Source: Catellatospora bangladeshensis
GTDB lineage: Bacteria > Actinomycetota > Actinomycetes > Mycobacteriales > Micromonosporaceae
Length of the DNA: 61,378 nucleotides
Assembly (NCBI RefSeq): GCF_016862575.1
Contig: NZ_BONF01000056.1
Location: forward strand, 1 to 61,378
Reading direction: 5' to 3'
Shown: positions 23,538 to 32,871 of the stretch, piece by piece
Numbering within the stretch: the stretch's first letter is position 1
Layout: every line of letters starts with the position of its first letter
Translations under genes and position numbers: made by a program
The notes under the pieces: model-generated
What the model was told of the DNA's origin: nothing
The model's input: only the letters and a program-made list of their open reading frames with translations
The model's database searches: none

Positions 23538-25301
23538 ATGGAGAGCGGGGCGGAGGTCACCGCCGTCGAGATCGCCCGCCTGGCGGGTGTCGGCCGGGCG
23601 GCGGTCAGCAACTGGCGCAGGCGGTTCGCCGACTTCCCGCAGCCCACGGGCGGTACGGCGGCCAGCCCGGCGTTCCGGCTGTCCGACGTCGAGGCGTGGC
23701 TGATCGCCCACGACCGGCTGCCGGAGCCGACCGGCGCCGACCGGCTCTGGCGCGCGCTGCGCCACGGCTCGGCCGACCCCGACGGCGACCTGCCCGTGCT
23801 GGCCCGCGTACTGCTGTCGTCGTGGCGCACCCCGGCCGAGGCCAGGCGGCACGCGGCGGTGCTCGCCGTCGCCGACGAGATGGGGGTCGGCACCGCCCTG
23901 GCGGCGGTGGCCGACCGCTACGCCGAGGTGCGGGCGCGGCGGGGCGTGGTGGCCACCTCGGCCCAGGTCGCCGCGCTGATGTGTGAACTCGCTCAGGTCG
24001 CCGGGCAGACCGTGCTCGACCCGGCCTGCCGCAGCGGCGTGCTGCTCGCCGCCGCCGTGGCGCACGGCGCGGCGGTCGTGGCCGGGCAGGACCCCGACGC
24101 CGACCACGTCACGATCGCGCAGGCCAGGCTGCACGGCGCGGCGGTGCCGGCCGAGGTGCGGGCCGGTGGGCTGGGCGCGGACGCGTATCCGGAGCTGCGG
24201 GCCGACGTGGTGCTGTGCGACCCGCCCGGCGGCGGCAGGTGGGGCCACGACGAGCTGGGCGAGGATCCGCGCTGGGCGTACGGGGTGCCGCCGCGCGGGG
24301 AGGGCGAGCTGGCCTGGGTCCAGCACGCGCTGGCCCGGCTGCGGCCCGGCGGCACGGCGGTGCTGCTGCTGCCGCCCGGCGTCGCGCAGCGTCCGGCGGG
24401 CCGCCGCATCCGCCGTGAGCTGCTGCGCCAGGGGGCGCTGCGGGCGCTGATCACGCTGCCCGCGGGTGTGACGCCGCCGCACAACACGCGGCTGCAGCTG
24501 TGGCTGCTGCGCCGCCCGGACACCGCGCACCGGGCGCGGGAGGTGCTGCTGGTCGAGGCGGCGGGGCTGTGGGACGAGACGCGGGCGGCGGTGCTGGCGG
24601 CGGTGCGGGCGTACGAGGCGGGGCAGGCGCTGCCGGAGGAGCTGGCCGGGCGGGCCGTGGTGCGCGAGGCGGTCGAACTGAGCGACGAGGACGTCGACCT
24701 GACCCCGGCCCGGCACATCCCGGCCGAGCAGGCGCTGGTCACCGCGGACCTGATCGTGCGGCGGCGGGACGAGCTGGTGGACCTGCTGAGGCGGCTGCCC
24801 GTCACGGTCCCGCCCGTCACGCCCGGCGGCGGCGAGCCGCCCGCCGCGCAGATCACCGTCGGCGACCTGGTCAAGAAGGGGCTGGTGGCGCTGAACACCG
24901 ACCCGGCGACGGTGGTGCGGCCGGGTGACGTGCTGGTCCCGTCGATCGGGCCCCGCGTGAAGGTGCGGGTGGCCGGTCCGGCCGACGACGGCAGGCCGCT
25001 CGGTGCGCAGATGTTCCTGCTGCGTACCAGAGCGGGGTATGTCGACCCGTGGTGCTTCGCCGGGTTCCTGGTGGCGCAGGCCAACCTGCGGCGGATGACG
25101 TCGCCGGGGTCGGTGCCGCGGGTGGACGTGCGCAAGGCCCACCTGCCGCGGCTGCCGCTGACCACGCAGCTCGCGTACGCCGGGCATTTCCGCAGGCTGC
25201 GGGAGTTCGAGGACGCGCTGTGGCTGGCCGCGACGGCCGGTGAGGAGGTCGCCCGCATGGTGGGCGAAGGCCTGGTCGCGGGCACGCTGGGCAGCGGGTG
25301 A
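23538..25301 (+). CDS. N-6 DNA methylase-like protein with HTH and specificity-like C-terminus; altered catalytic motifs
   Basis: 587 residues. An N-terminal HTH (VTAVEIARLAGVGRAAVSNWRRRF) is followed by a HsdM-like methyltransferase region (about 130-400) and a C-terminal region resembling one half of a type I specificity subunit (VRPGDVLVPSIG, DPWCFAGFLVAQANL). Motif I reads DPACRSGVLLAAA, with Arg where the DPxCGSG motif has Gly. Motif IV reads CDPPGGG: the Asp-Pro-Pro is acceptable but the following aromatic residue is absent. Base-flipping and methyl transfer may therefore be weak or lost. There is no HsdR or separate HsdS nearby. It lies 87 bases upstream of an HSP90/TPR gene pair. Confidence 0.85.
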   Translation: MESGAEVTAVEIARLAGVGRAAVSNWRRRFADFPQPTGGTAASPAFRLSDVEAWLIAHDRLPEPTGADRLWRALRHGSADPDGDLPVLARVLLSSWRTPAEARRHAAVLAVADEMGVGTALAAVADRYAEVRARRGVVATSAQVAALMCELAQVAGQTVLDPACRSGVLLAAAVAHGAAVVAGQDPDADHVTIAQARLHGAAVPAEVRAGGLGADAYPELRADVVLCDPPGGGRWGHDELGEDPRWAYGVPPRGEGELAWVQHALARLRPGGTAVLLLPPGVAQRPAGRRIRRELLRQGALRALITLPAGVTPPHNTRLQLWLLRRPDTAHRAREVLLVEAAGLWDETRAAVLAAVRAYEAGQALPEELAGRAVVREAVELSDEDVDLTPARHIPAEQALVTADLIVRRRDELVDLLRRLPVTVPPVTPGGGEPPAAQITVGDLVKKGLVALNTDPATVVRPGDVLVPSIGPRVKVRVAGPADDGRPLGAQMFLLRTRAGYVDPWCFAGFLVAQANLRRMTSPGSVPRVDVRKAHLPRLPLTTQLAYAGHFRRLREFEDALWLAATAGEEVARMVGEGLVAGTLGSG

Positions 25302-25375
25302 GGGTGACCGTACCGGGTGCTTTCCACGGGGCGGATCCGCCGAAAACCCGGTCCCCGCACGTCACAGCGTCCCTG

Positions 25376-25381
25376 TAGCCT
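25376..25381 (+). promoter_or_regulatory. Minus-10 box TAGCCT of the HSP90 gene
   Basis: TAGCCT, CTGCCGC, then the GTG start at 25389: a leaderless arrangement and a promoter separate from that of the methylase-like gene. Confidence 0.5.
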
Positions 25382-25388
25382 CTGCCGC

Positions 25389-27152
25389 GTGAATCAGTCC
25401 TTCCAGGTGGATCTGCGCGGCATCGTCGACCTGCTGAGCCACCACCTGTACAGCAGCCCCCGGGTGTACGTGCGCGAGCTGATGCAGAACGCGGTGGACG
25501 CGATCACGGCCCGCCGCGCGGTGGCGCCGTCCGCGCCCGCGTCGGTGTGGCTGGAGACGCCGAAGACGACCGGCGACGGCACGCTGCGGGTGCACGACAC
25601 CGGGCTGGGGCTGACCGAGCAGCAGGTGCACGAGCTGCTGGCCACCATCGGCCGCAGCGGCAAGCGCGACGAGCTGGGCTTCTCCCGGCACGAGTTCCTG
25701 GGCCAGTTCGGCATCGGGCTGCTGTCGTGCTTCCTGGTCGCCGACGAGATCCGGGTGCAGACCCGGCACGAGGGCCACCCGACGGTGTACTGGACCGGCT
25801 ACTCCGACGGCCGCTACGAGACCAAGGCGGGCCCGGACCGGCAGGAGGTCGGCACCACGGTCACCCTGGTGCCGCGCCGCGACGCCGCGTCCTGGCTGGA
25901 CACCGATCGGGTACGCGATCTCGCCGTGCTCTTCGGCGAGCTGCTGCCGTATCCGGTGCGGGTGGACGGTGACCTGATCACCGCCGGGGAGCTGCCGTGG
26001 CGGGGCGGCCGGGCGGCGCTGACGGAGCTGGCGCAGCAGACGTTCGGGTTCACGCCGTTCGACGTGATCGAGCTGAACGTGCCCGAGGCGGGGCTGACCG
26101 GGGTGGCGCTGGTGCTGCCGACGCCCGCGAACCCGGCGGCCAAGGCCGGGCACCGGGTGTATCTCAAGCGCATGCTGCTCGCCGAGGGCGCCGAGGACGT
26201 GCTGCCCGAGTGGGCGTTCTTCGCCCGGTGCGTGCTCGACGCGAGCGAGCTGCGCCCCACCGCCAGCCGCGAGGCGCTGTACGAGGACGGCCTGCTGGAG
26301 TCGGTGCGCGAGCAGCTCGGCGCGCAGCTGCGCGGCTGGCTGGTGAACCTGGCCCGGCACGACCCCGACCGGATGAACCGCTTCCTGGCCGTGCACCACC
26401 TGGGCGTGAAGGCGCTGGCCATGCACGACGACGAGATGCTGCGGCTGGTCGACCGGTGGTGGCCGATGGAGACCAACATGGGCCGGATGCCGCTGGAGGA
26501 GTTCCGCCGCCGCCACGGCGTGGTCCGCTACAGCGCCAATGTGGACGAGTTCCGGCAGCTCGCGGCGGTGGCCGCGGCGCAGGGGCTGGCCGTGGTCAAC
26601 GGCGGCTACACCTACGACACGGAGCTGATCGAGCGGCTGCCGGTGCTGGACGGGTCGATCCTGGTGGACCGGCTCGACCCGAGCGACCTGTCGACCCGGT
26701 TCGACACCCTGGAGCCGGGCACGGAGCTGGCCCTGCGGCCGTTCCTCGCCGCGGCGCAGCGCTGCCTTGACCCGCTGGGCTGCGAGGTCGTGCTGCGCGC
26801 GTTCGACCCGCCGAGCATGCCCGCGCTGTACCTGACCGATCGCAACGCCACGTTCCAGCGGCGGCTGCGGGAGACCACGCAGGTCGTGGACGAGCTGTGG
26901 GCGGGGGTGCTGTCGGCGTTCGAGAAGGCCGAGGCGCAGGCCCGCCCGCAGCTGGTGCTCAACCACCGCAACCCGCTGGTGCGGCGGATCGCCGCGCTGC
27001 CCTCGCCGGAGGTCGTCGGCCTGACCGTGCAGGCGCTGTACGGGCAGGCGCTGCTGCTCGGCCACCACCCGCTGCGCCCCGCCGACACGGCGCTGCTCAA
27101 CCGCTCGTTCCTCGACCTGATCGATCTGGCCGTGCCCCGGGAGGACGCATGA
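25389..27152 (+). CDS. HSP90-family ATPase
   Basis: 587 residues, shorter than HtpG (about 630). The GHKL ATPase domain is intact: RELMQNAVDA (catalytic Glu and magnesium Asn), VHDTGLGLT, IGRSGKRDE and EFLGQFGIGLLSCFLVAD. The middle domain keeps VYLKRMLLAEGAEDVLPEWAFF and LRPTASREALYED, the segment with the phosphate-contacting Arg. The C-terminal third is divergent and gives no clear HtpG dimerisation signature. It overlaps the TPR gene as ATGA, so the two are translationally coupled. A dedicated chaperone for the TPR protein or its clients is likely, but no function is established. Confidence 0.9.
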   Translation: MNQSFQVDLRGIVDLLSHHLYSSPRVYVRELMQNAVDAITARRAVAPSAPASVWLETPKTTGDGTLRVHDTGLGLTEQQVHELLATIGRSGKRDELGFSRHEFLGQFGIGLLSCFLVADEIRVQTRHEGHPTVYWTGYSDGRYETKAGPDRQEVGTTVTLVPRRDAASWLDTDRVRDLAVLFGELLPYPVRVDGDLITAGELPWRGGRAALTELAQQTFGFTPFDVIELNVPEAGLTGVALVLPTPANPAAKAGHRVYLKRMLLAEGAEDVLPEWAFFARCVLDASELRPTASREALYEDGLLESVREQLGAQLRGWLVNLARHDPDRMNRFLAVHHLGVKALAMHDDEMLRLVDRWWPMETNMGRMPLEEFRRRHGVVRYSANVDEFRQLAAVAAAQGLAVVNGGYTYDTELIERLPVLDGSILVDRLDPSDLSTRFDTLEPGTELALRPFLAAAQRCLDPLGCEVVLRAFDPPSMPALYLTDRNATFQRRLRETTQVVDELWAGVLSAFEKAEAQARPQLVLNHRNPLVRRIAALPSPEVVGLTVQALYGQALLLGHHPLRPADTALLNRSFLDLIDLAVPREDA

Positions 27153-30028
27153 GCAACCACCACGACGTCCACGAGCTGATCCACCGCTGCTGGAACACCC
27201 CGGACGGCCCGGCCCGCATCGTGCTCGCCGAGCAGGCGCTGGCGCAGGCCGAGGCGCTGGGCGACGAGGACCTGCTGTACTCGGCGAACTGCGCCGCGAC
27301 CAGCGCGTACCACCAGAGCGGCGAGCCGATGAAGGCGATGATGACGTTCGCCCGGTGCCTGTCGGCCTACGACGCCGACCCGGGCCGGCGCAGCGAGGAC
27401 GACGAGCGGCTGCTGCTGTGGCAGTTCAAGCACGTGGTGTCGGCGATGTCGCGGTTCCCGCAGCTGCCGCTGGAGCGGACCATGGCGGTGCTGGACGACA
27501 TGCAGCGCCGCTACCAGGCCGGGGGGCACAGCCTGCAGGCGGTGTACGCGTACCGGCACGACGTCGCCGCCCACGTCGGGGACACGGTGCTGGCCGACCA
27601 CTGGTACCGGATGTGGGACGCGGCGCCGCGCGACCGGCACTCCGACTGCGCGGGCTGCGACCCGTCGTCGAAGGCGTACCACCTGGCGTGGCGCGGCCGG
27701 GACGAAGACGCGATCGCGGTCGCCGAGCCGGCGCTGTCCGGGCGGCTGACCTGCTCGGAGCAGCCGCACGGCATCCTCACCGCGCTGCTGCTGCCGTATC
27801 TGCGCACCGGGCGGCTGGACGAGGCCCGCGACGCGCACCGGCGCGCCTACCGGGCGCTGTGCGACAACAAGGCCGAGCTGGGCCGGGTGGCCCGGCACGT
27901 GGAGTTCTGCGGGCTGACCGGCAACGAGCCGCGCGGCCTGGAGCTGATCGAGCGGCACCTGTCCTGGCTGGACGAGGCGCCGACGCCGAAGACGGAGATG
28001 GAGTTCGCCGCGGCTGCGGCGCTGGTGCTGCGGCGGCTGGCCGAGGCGGGCCGGGGCGAGCTGGAGGTCCGCCGGGCCGGGGGAGCGGTCACGGTCGCCG
28101 AGCTTGGGCCGGTGCTGCGGGAGCGGGCCGAGGCGATCGCGCGCCGGTTCGACGCCCGCAACGGCAACACGTTCCAGAGCGAGCGGGTCGCCGAGGTGGC
28201 CGACGCGCAGCCGCTGACGGCGTACCTGCCGCTGTCGCTGACCTCGGCGTACGCCGCCGCGCCGGAGCCGGTCGCGGCCGCGCCGCAGGAGGCCGACATC
28301 TCGGCGGTGTCGCCGAACCTGCCGCTGGACGCCCAGCTCGACCTGGCCGAGCAGTGGTTCGGCGAGGACGACGGCGTACGCGGCAAGGCGCTGGCCCGGA
28401 GGCTGCTGGCGGCGACGGCCGAGACGCCGCTGACCGACCTGCAGCAGGGCCGCCTGGCCCGGCTGCGGGCCAACTGCTTCGGCGACGACGAGGCCGAGCA
28501 GACCGCGCAGGCCCACGGGGAGGCCGTGGCCGCGTTCGAGCGGGCCGGGCACCGGGAGCTGGAGCTGGCGACCCGCGTGCAGTGGGAGATCAGCCTGCTG
28601 CGGGCCACCGGCGACGAGTCGCACCTGGAGAACGTGTTCGCGCTGACCGAGCAGGCGCTGGAGGTGAGCACCGACCCGGTGCTGCGGCGCAACACGCTGC
28701 TGCGCGCCGCGTGGCTGGCCGCCATGGCAGGCGACCCGGACCGGGCGCTGAGCCTGGCGGTGCGCGCCGAGGCCGAGCCGGGGCCGGTGCCGCCGTCGCG
28801 GCGGGCCCGGCTGCTGCACCTGCGCGCGGGGGCGTACCACGCGCACGGGCGGCTCGACGACGCCGAGGCGGCGCTGCACGAGGCGATCGGCGAGCTGCGC
28901 GGCACCATCCACCGGGACATGCTGGGCTCACTGCTGACGACGCTGGCGCGGCTCGTGGGCGAGCGGCGCGACCCGGAGTCCAACCAGGCCGCCATCGCCG
29001 CGTTCGAGGAGGCGGCGGCCGTGGCCGAAAACCCGGAGCTGCGCCGCAGCGCCCGCGCCAACGCGGCGTTCATGCTGGTCACCACGCCCCGGGCGGGGGA
29101 GTTCATCGACGACATCGTCGAGCACGTGTGCCTGATGGAGGCGGAGGGCTCGGCGCAGGCGGCCTGCTACACCCGGCACCGGCTGGCCTTGGCCCTGTAC
29201 ACGGTGGACCGGGACCGGGAGGCGGCCGAGGTCGCCGAGGAGGCGCTGGCCTGGTTCCTGGCCCAGCGCGACGACGAGCAGTACGCCGAGATCATCGGCG
29301 ACCTGCGGGAGCTGCTGTCGCGGATCTACACCACGCTCGGCGAGCCCCACGTGGCGCTCGGGCAGCTCGACGCGCTGCTGGAGACCGTGACCGGGGTGGA
29401 GCGGCTGCCGCAGCGGGCCGAGCTGCTGGAGCGCGCCGGGGAGCTGCTGTGGCAGGTCGACCGGGACGCCGACGCGGCCGCGCGCTTCGACGCCGCCGCG
29501 CAGGCGTACGGGCAGGCCGACCTGCCGCTGGAGACGGTCCACGCGCGCCGCCGCGAGGTGATGGCCCTTTACCATTGCGGGCGTCACGACGACGCCCGGG
29601 CGGCCGCGGCGCGGCTGGTCGAGCTGATGGACGTCACCGAGGTCCCGGCCGCGCAGGAGCCCGGTCTGACCTGGGAGAAGGCCACCGCCGGGTACGAGGC
29701 GGCGCTGATCCTGACCAACACCGACCAGCCCGACTACGAGGCGGCGCTGCACCGGATCACGCCCGTGCCGGTGTGGTACCAGATGATCGGCGCGGTCCAG
29801 GAGGCGCTGTTCGCGAAGCTGCGCCACGGCCAGGTGCTGGTGGTGGCGGGTCGGCCGGAGCCGGCCGAGCCGCTGCTGTGGCAGGTCCTCGAAGGGCTGC
29901 CCGAGGAGCAGGGCGCCCGCCGGGACGCCGCGTTCTGGCTGGCCCGCGCGCTGGACGAGCAGGGCGGGCACGACCGGGCCGCGAAGCTGCGGGCGGAGTT
30001 CGACCTGCCGCAGCCCGAGCAGGGTTAG
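27149..30028 (+). CDS. Large TPR-like helical repeat protein coupled to HSP90
   Basis: 959 residues, almost entirely alpha-helical. Many 34-residue-like units are visible (for example LAEQALAQAEALGDEDLLYSAN, ALHRITPVPVWYQ, YEAALILTNTDQPDYEAAL), with three Cys in HSDCAGCD and TCSEQ around residues 167-206. There are no catalytic or membrane segments. The start ATG overlaps the HSP90 stop. TPR proteins act as HSP90 co-chaperones or as sensors that bind peptides, so a dedicated HSP90-TPR complex is the simplest inference. Its 3' end overlaps the stop of the convergent AtzH-like gene by four bases. Confidence 0.85.
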   Translation: MSNHHDVHELIHRCWNTPDGPARIVLAEQALAQAEALGDEDLLYSANCAATSAYHQSGEPMKAMMTFARCLSAYDADPGRRSEDDERLLLWQFKHVVSAMSRFPQLPLERTMAVLDDMQRRYQAGGHSLQAVYAYRHDVAAHVGDTVLADHWYRMWDAAPRDRHSDCAGCDPSSKAYHLAWRGRDEDAIAVAEPALSGRLTCSEQPHGILTALLLPYLRTGRLDEARDAHRRAYRALCDNKAELGRVARHVEFCGLTGNEPRGLELIERHLSWLDEAPTPKTEMEFAAAAALVLRRLAEAGRGELEVRRAGGAVTVAELGPVLRERAEAIARRFDARNGNTFQSERVAEVADAQPLTAYLPLSLTSAYAAAPEPVAAAPQEADISAVSPNLPLDAQLDLAEQWFGEDDGVRGKALARRLLAATAETPLTDLQQGRLARLRANCFGDDEAEQTAQAHGEAVAAFERAGHRELELATRVQWEISLLRATGDESHLENVFALTEQALEVSTDPVLRRNTLLRAAWLAAMAGDPDRALSLAVRAEAEPGPVPPSRRARLLHLRAGAYHAHGRLDDAEAALHEAIGELRGTIHRDMLGSLLTTLARLVGERRDPESNQAAIAAFEEAAAVAENPELRRSARANAAFMLVTTPRAGEFIDDIVEHVCLMEAEGSAQAACYTRHRLALALYTVDRDREAAEVAEEALAWFLAQRDDEQYAEIIGDLRELLSRIYTTLGEPHVALGQLDALLETVTGVERLPQRAELLERAGELLWQVDRDADAAARFDAAAQAYGQADLPLETVHARRREVMALYHCGRHDDARAAAARLVELMDVTEVPAAQEPGLTWEKATAGYEAALILTNTDQPDYEAALHRITPVPVWYQMIGAVQEALFAKLRHGQVLVVAGRPEPAEPLLWQVLEGLPEEQGARRDAAFWLARALDEQGGHDRAAKLRAEFDLPQPEQG

Positions 30029-30414
30029 TGCGGCGCCCCGGCCGCGGGGTGGGACACGTGCGCGCTGACGATGCGCCAGCCCTCGGGCAGGCGCACCCAG
30101 GTCTGCGACTGCCTGCCCACGGCCGGGTCGTCCGGGTAGCGGAAGCACGTCGTGACCACCGCGAAGTCGGCGCCGAACGTGGTGATCAGGGTCTCGCTCA
30201 GGGTGCGGCCGGGCGGCAGCGGCGGCTGCGCCCGGCGCCAGGCGAGCTGGTGCGCCCAGCCGCGCTGGCGGTCGGCGATGCCGAAGCGCACCGTCTCGGC
30301 GCCGTGGCGGAAGAACGACATGATCTCGTCGGGGTCGTTGACGACCAGGGCCTTCTCGTACGCGGCGAACACCGCGGCGACCTCGGCGACGATCTCGGGG
30401 CGGTCGATGTCCAT
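30025..30414 (-). CDS. AtzH/HpxZ-like protein (NTF2-like fold, DUF3225)
   Basis: 129 residues. FAAYEKALVVNDPDEIMSFFRHGAETVRFGIADRQRGW and RTLSETLITTFGADFAVVTTCFRYPD, plus QSQTWVRLPEGWRIVSAHVSHP, match the HpxZ/AtzH family. HpxZ accompanies oxalurate catabolism; AtzH acts as a decarboxylating amidohydrolase-type enzyme in cyanuric acid breakdown. Here it ends an operon with BiuH-like hydrolases, which favours the ureide/cyanurate side, but no AtzD or AtzE is in the window. Start ATG 30414, behind GAGG. Confidence 0.85.
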   Translation of the reverse strand: MDIDRPEIVAEVAAVFAAYEKALVVNDPDEIMSFFRHGAETVRFGIADRQRGWAHQLAWRRAQPPLPPGRTLSETLITTFGADFAVVTTCFRYPDDPAVGRQSQTWVRLPEGWRIVSAHVSHPAAGAPH

Positions 30415-30435
30415 GGGGCCTCGTCTCAGGTGGGT

Positions 30436-30475
30436 GCCGCCTCCCGGCGCGGGCGCGAGCGCGCCGGGAGGCGGC
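30436..30475. promoter_or_regulatory. Intra-operon 15-bp hairpin between the permease and AtzH-like genes
   Basis: GCCGCCTCCCGGCGC is exactly inverted at 30461-30475 around a 10-base loop. There is no T run. It may lower expression of the last gene or protect the upstream mRNA. Confidence 0.65.
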
Positions 30476-30483
30476 GGTGCCGG

Positions 30484-32118
30484 TCAGGCCACTGCGGCGG
30501 CCCGGTCCGGCGGGGCGGCCGCGGCGGGCGCGGGAACCGACGCCGAGGCGTCCGCGCCGCCGTGCAGCCGGTCCAGGGCGAGCTCGTCGGGTTCGGGCTC
30601 GCGCGGGGCATGCTTGCCGAAGTGGAAGACCCCGCACACGATCGCGACGAACAGGTAGCCCAGCGCGACCGGCCCGTTGGCGTTCCACTCCACCCTCTCC
30701 CCGTGGATCAGGCCGATGAACGCGAGCGCCGCGCCGGCCAGCGCGAAGACGCCCGCGTGCAGGAAGCGCCGGTCGATGATGAACACCACGATCGCGCCGA
30801 GCACCAAGCCGGCGAGGATGGCGCCCTGCCCGAGCACCAGCAGCCCGTGGTAGACCACCCCGGCCCCGGCCAGCGCCTGGTCGCCGACCTGGGCCGCGGA
30901 GGTGCCGGCCGCGGCGAGCGAGTTGTCGATCTGGGTGGTGGCCCAGGAGGCCAGGTTCGGGATGAGCGCCGCCACCACGGCCGCGGCGTGGGCGCGCGGC
31001 GTGGCCTGGAACGCCTGCGCGCCGATCAGCAGGCCGATGTAGAGCAGGATCGGCACGATCGCCGCCGTCGGGAAGATCGCGGCCAGCAGGCCGAACATGC
31101 CGAGGAAGCAGAGCACCGCGATGACCACGCCGGTCGCCATCGAGTAGCCGGTGCGCCCACCGGCGGCCTTCCAGCCGGGGTGGCCGACGTAGACCGCGGG
31201 CGGGAACGGCGAGCCGAGCATCGCGCCGATGACCGCGCCGGTCCCGTCGGCGAGCAGCACGCTGCGCAGGTTGTAGTTGTCCCCGGCGGTGGCTGCGCTC
31301 TCCACGTTGGTCATCGCCTCGGTGAAGTTGTAGACGCCCAGCGGGATGGCCGTGGCCAGCAGCGGCGCCATCTCGGTGAGCCCGTCGACGAGCATGCCGA
31401 TCCGCAGGTCCGGCACGGCGAAGGCGATGGTCTGCGCGGCGGCGGTGACGTCGGGCACCGACATGACCCCGCCGATCCAGCCGATGGCGGTGCCCAGCAG
31501 CAGCGCGGCCAGGCCGATCGGGAAGTTGAACGGCAGCCGCACGTCGGTCATCAGGCCGATGAGCAGCAGCGCGAACACCGGCAGCGCGACCCAGGCCAGA
31601 TCCCACATGCGCCCGGCCGGGTTCATCGAGATGAAGGTGACGGAGATGCCGGCCAGCGTGCCCAGCAGCGCCGCGCGCGGGGTGAACCGGCGGATGTAGG
31701 GGCCGACGAACGCGCCGATGAGCACGATGACGCCGATGATGAACGCCCAGGCCACCCCCGCCTGCCAGGCGGCCAGCGGATCCTTGGTGCGCAGGTAGAT
31801 CGGCAGCATGATCACGAAGATGACGATGAACATGTGCGGGACGCTCGGGCCGTAGGGCAGCGCGGTGACGTCGGCGCGGTTCTCCCGCGCGGCCAGGCGG
31901 CGGGCCAGGAACGTGTAGTAGACGTTGCCGAACACCAGCGCGATGCCCAGCGCCGGCAGGATGGTGCCGAAGACGTCGCCCTCGGACAGGTTCACGACGA
32001 ACAGGCACAGGGTGGTCAGGGTCAGCACGTTGACCAGCACGTTCACGCCGAAACCGAAGAAGGCGTTGGTGTCGCCGCGGACCCAGTGCGGCAGCTTCAC
32101 GGGGGTGGGTGTGCTCAT
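30484..32118 (-). CDS. Nucleobase permease of the NCS2/AzgA-like family
   Basis: A 544-residue membrane protein with about 12 hydrophobic segments, starting HWVRGDTNAFFGFGVNVLVNVLTL. ENRADVTALPYGPSVPHMF and GLVDGLTEMAPLL/IPLGVYNFTEAMTNVESA-type segments correspond to the family's substrate-site regions (discontinuous helices with conserved polar residues). It should import a purine, pyrimidine or related heterocycle with a cation. The Ala/Pro-rich C-terminal tail is hydrophilic. Start ATG 32118, with AGGAG. It lies between two BiuH-like genes and the AtzH-like gene, which suggests a triazine- or ureide-related substrate. Confidence 0.85.
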   Translation of the reverse strand: MSTPTPVKLPHWVRGDTNAFFGFGVNVLVNVLTLTTLCLFVVNLSEGDVFGTILPALGIALVFGNVYYTFLARRLAARENRADVTALPYGPSVPHMFIVIFVIMLPIYLRTKDPLAAWQAGVAWAFIIGVIVLIGAFVGPYIRRFTPRAALLGTLAGISVTFISMNPAGRMWDLAWVALPVFALLLIGLMTDVRLPFNFPIGLAALLLGTAIGWIGGVMSVPDVTAAAQTIAFAVPDLRIGMLVDGLTEMAPLLATAIPLGVYNFTEAMTNVESAATAGDNYNLRSVLLADGTGAVIGAMLGSPFPPAVYVGHPGWKAAGGRTGYSMATGVVIAVLCFLGMFGLLAAIFPTAAIVPILLYIGLLIGAQAFQATPRAHAAAVVAALIPNLASWATTQIDNSLAAAGTSAAQVGDQALAGAGVVYHGLLVLGQGAILAGLVLGAIVVFIIDRRFLHAGVFALAGAALAFIGLIHGERVEWNANGPVALGYLFVAIVCGVFHFGKHAPREPEPDELALDRLHGGADASASVPAPAAAAPPDRAAAVA

Positions 32119-32141
32119 GGGCTCCTGCTTTCAGGCGGAGG

Positions 32142-32840
32142 TCAGGCGGCCTGCGGCAGCGCGGCGGTGCGCTGCAGCACGGCGATGAAGGCCGGTGACG
32201 TGGCCACCCAGCCGAAGATGCCGCCCTGTGCGGCGATCATCTGGAGCCCGACCCGCTGGAACTCGGGGAAGTAGGACCCCACGCAGTCGGACAGCACGAG
32301 GCACTCGTAGCCGCGGTCGTTGGCCTCCCGGACGGTGGTGTGCACGCACACCTCGGTGGTGACCCCGGTGACGATCAGGCTGCGTACGCCCAGCGAGGTG
32401 AGCAGGTCGCCGAGCCCGGTGGCGTAGAACGCGCCCTTGCCCGGCTTGTCGATCACCGGTTCGCCGGGCGCCGGGGCGAGTTCGTCGACGATGTCGTGGC
32501 CGTACTCGCCGCGCACCAGGATGCGGCCGTTGGGGCCGGGATCGCCGATGCGCCGCGACGGCGCGCCGCGGGTCAGCTTCGCGGGCGGGCAGTCGGACAG
32601 GTCGGGCAGGTGGCCCTCCCGGGTGTGGATGACCGGCAGCCGGGCGGCGCGGCACGCGGCCAGCAGCGCCGCGGTCGGGGCGATGGCCGAGCGCAGCTGG
32701 GACACGTCGTTGCCCAGCGTCTCGCCGAAGCCGCCCGGCTCCAGGAAGTCGCGCTGCATGTCGATGACCAGCAGCGCGGTCGTCGAGGGGTCGAAGGTGT
32801 ACGGCGCCGGCAGGGCGTCGACGGTGGCGGTTGCGCTCAT
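32142..32840 (-). CDS. Isochorismatase-family amidohydrolase, BiuH paralogue
   Basis: 232 residues. The catalytic triad is visible as Asp in [15 protein letters not shown], Lys in [13 protein letters not shown] and Cys in [29 protein letters not shown] is shared with biuret/ureidoacrylate-type hydrolases. It hydrolyses a carbamoyl or ureide C-N bond by a Cys-enzyme mechanism in the cytosol. It is related to the adjacent gene at 32872 but more divergent from BiuH itself, so it may act on a second substrate of the same pathway. Start ATG 32840. Same operon as the permease, 23 bases upstream of it. Confidence 0.88.
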   Translation of the reverse strand: MSATATVDALPAPYTFDPSTTALLVIDMQRDFLEPGGFGETLGNDVSQLRSAIAPTAALLAACRAARLPVIHTREGHLPDLSDCPPAKLTRGAPSRRIGDPGPNGRILVRGEYGHDIVDELAPAPGEPVIDKPGKGAFYATGLGDLLTSLGVRSLIVTGVTTEVCVHTTVREANDRGYECLVLSDCVGSYFPEFQRVGLQMIAAQGGIFGWVATSPAFIAVLQRTAALPQAA

Positions 32841-32871
32841 GGGTGCTCGCCTTCCGCGGTGCGACGGGAAG

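Noticed and set aside
23538-25301. Complete type I restriction-modification system
   Set aside because: No HsdR helicase-nuclease and no separate specificity subunit are encoded nearby.
27355-32274. 1,639-residue open frame on the plus strand
   Set aside because: It overlaps the real HSP90-operon TPR gene in another frame and runs antisense over the permease and hydrolase genes; no domain signal.
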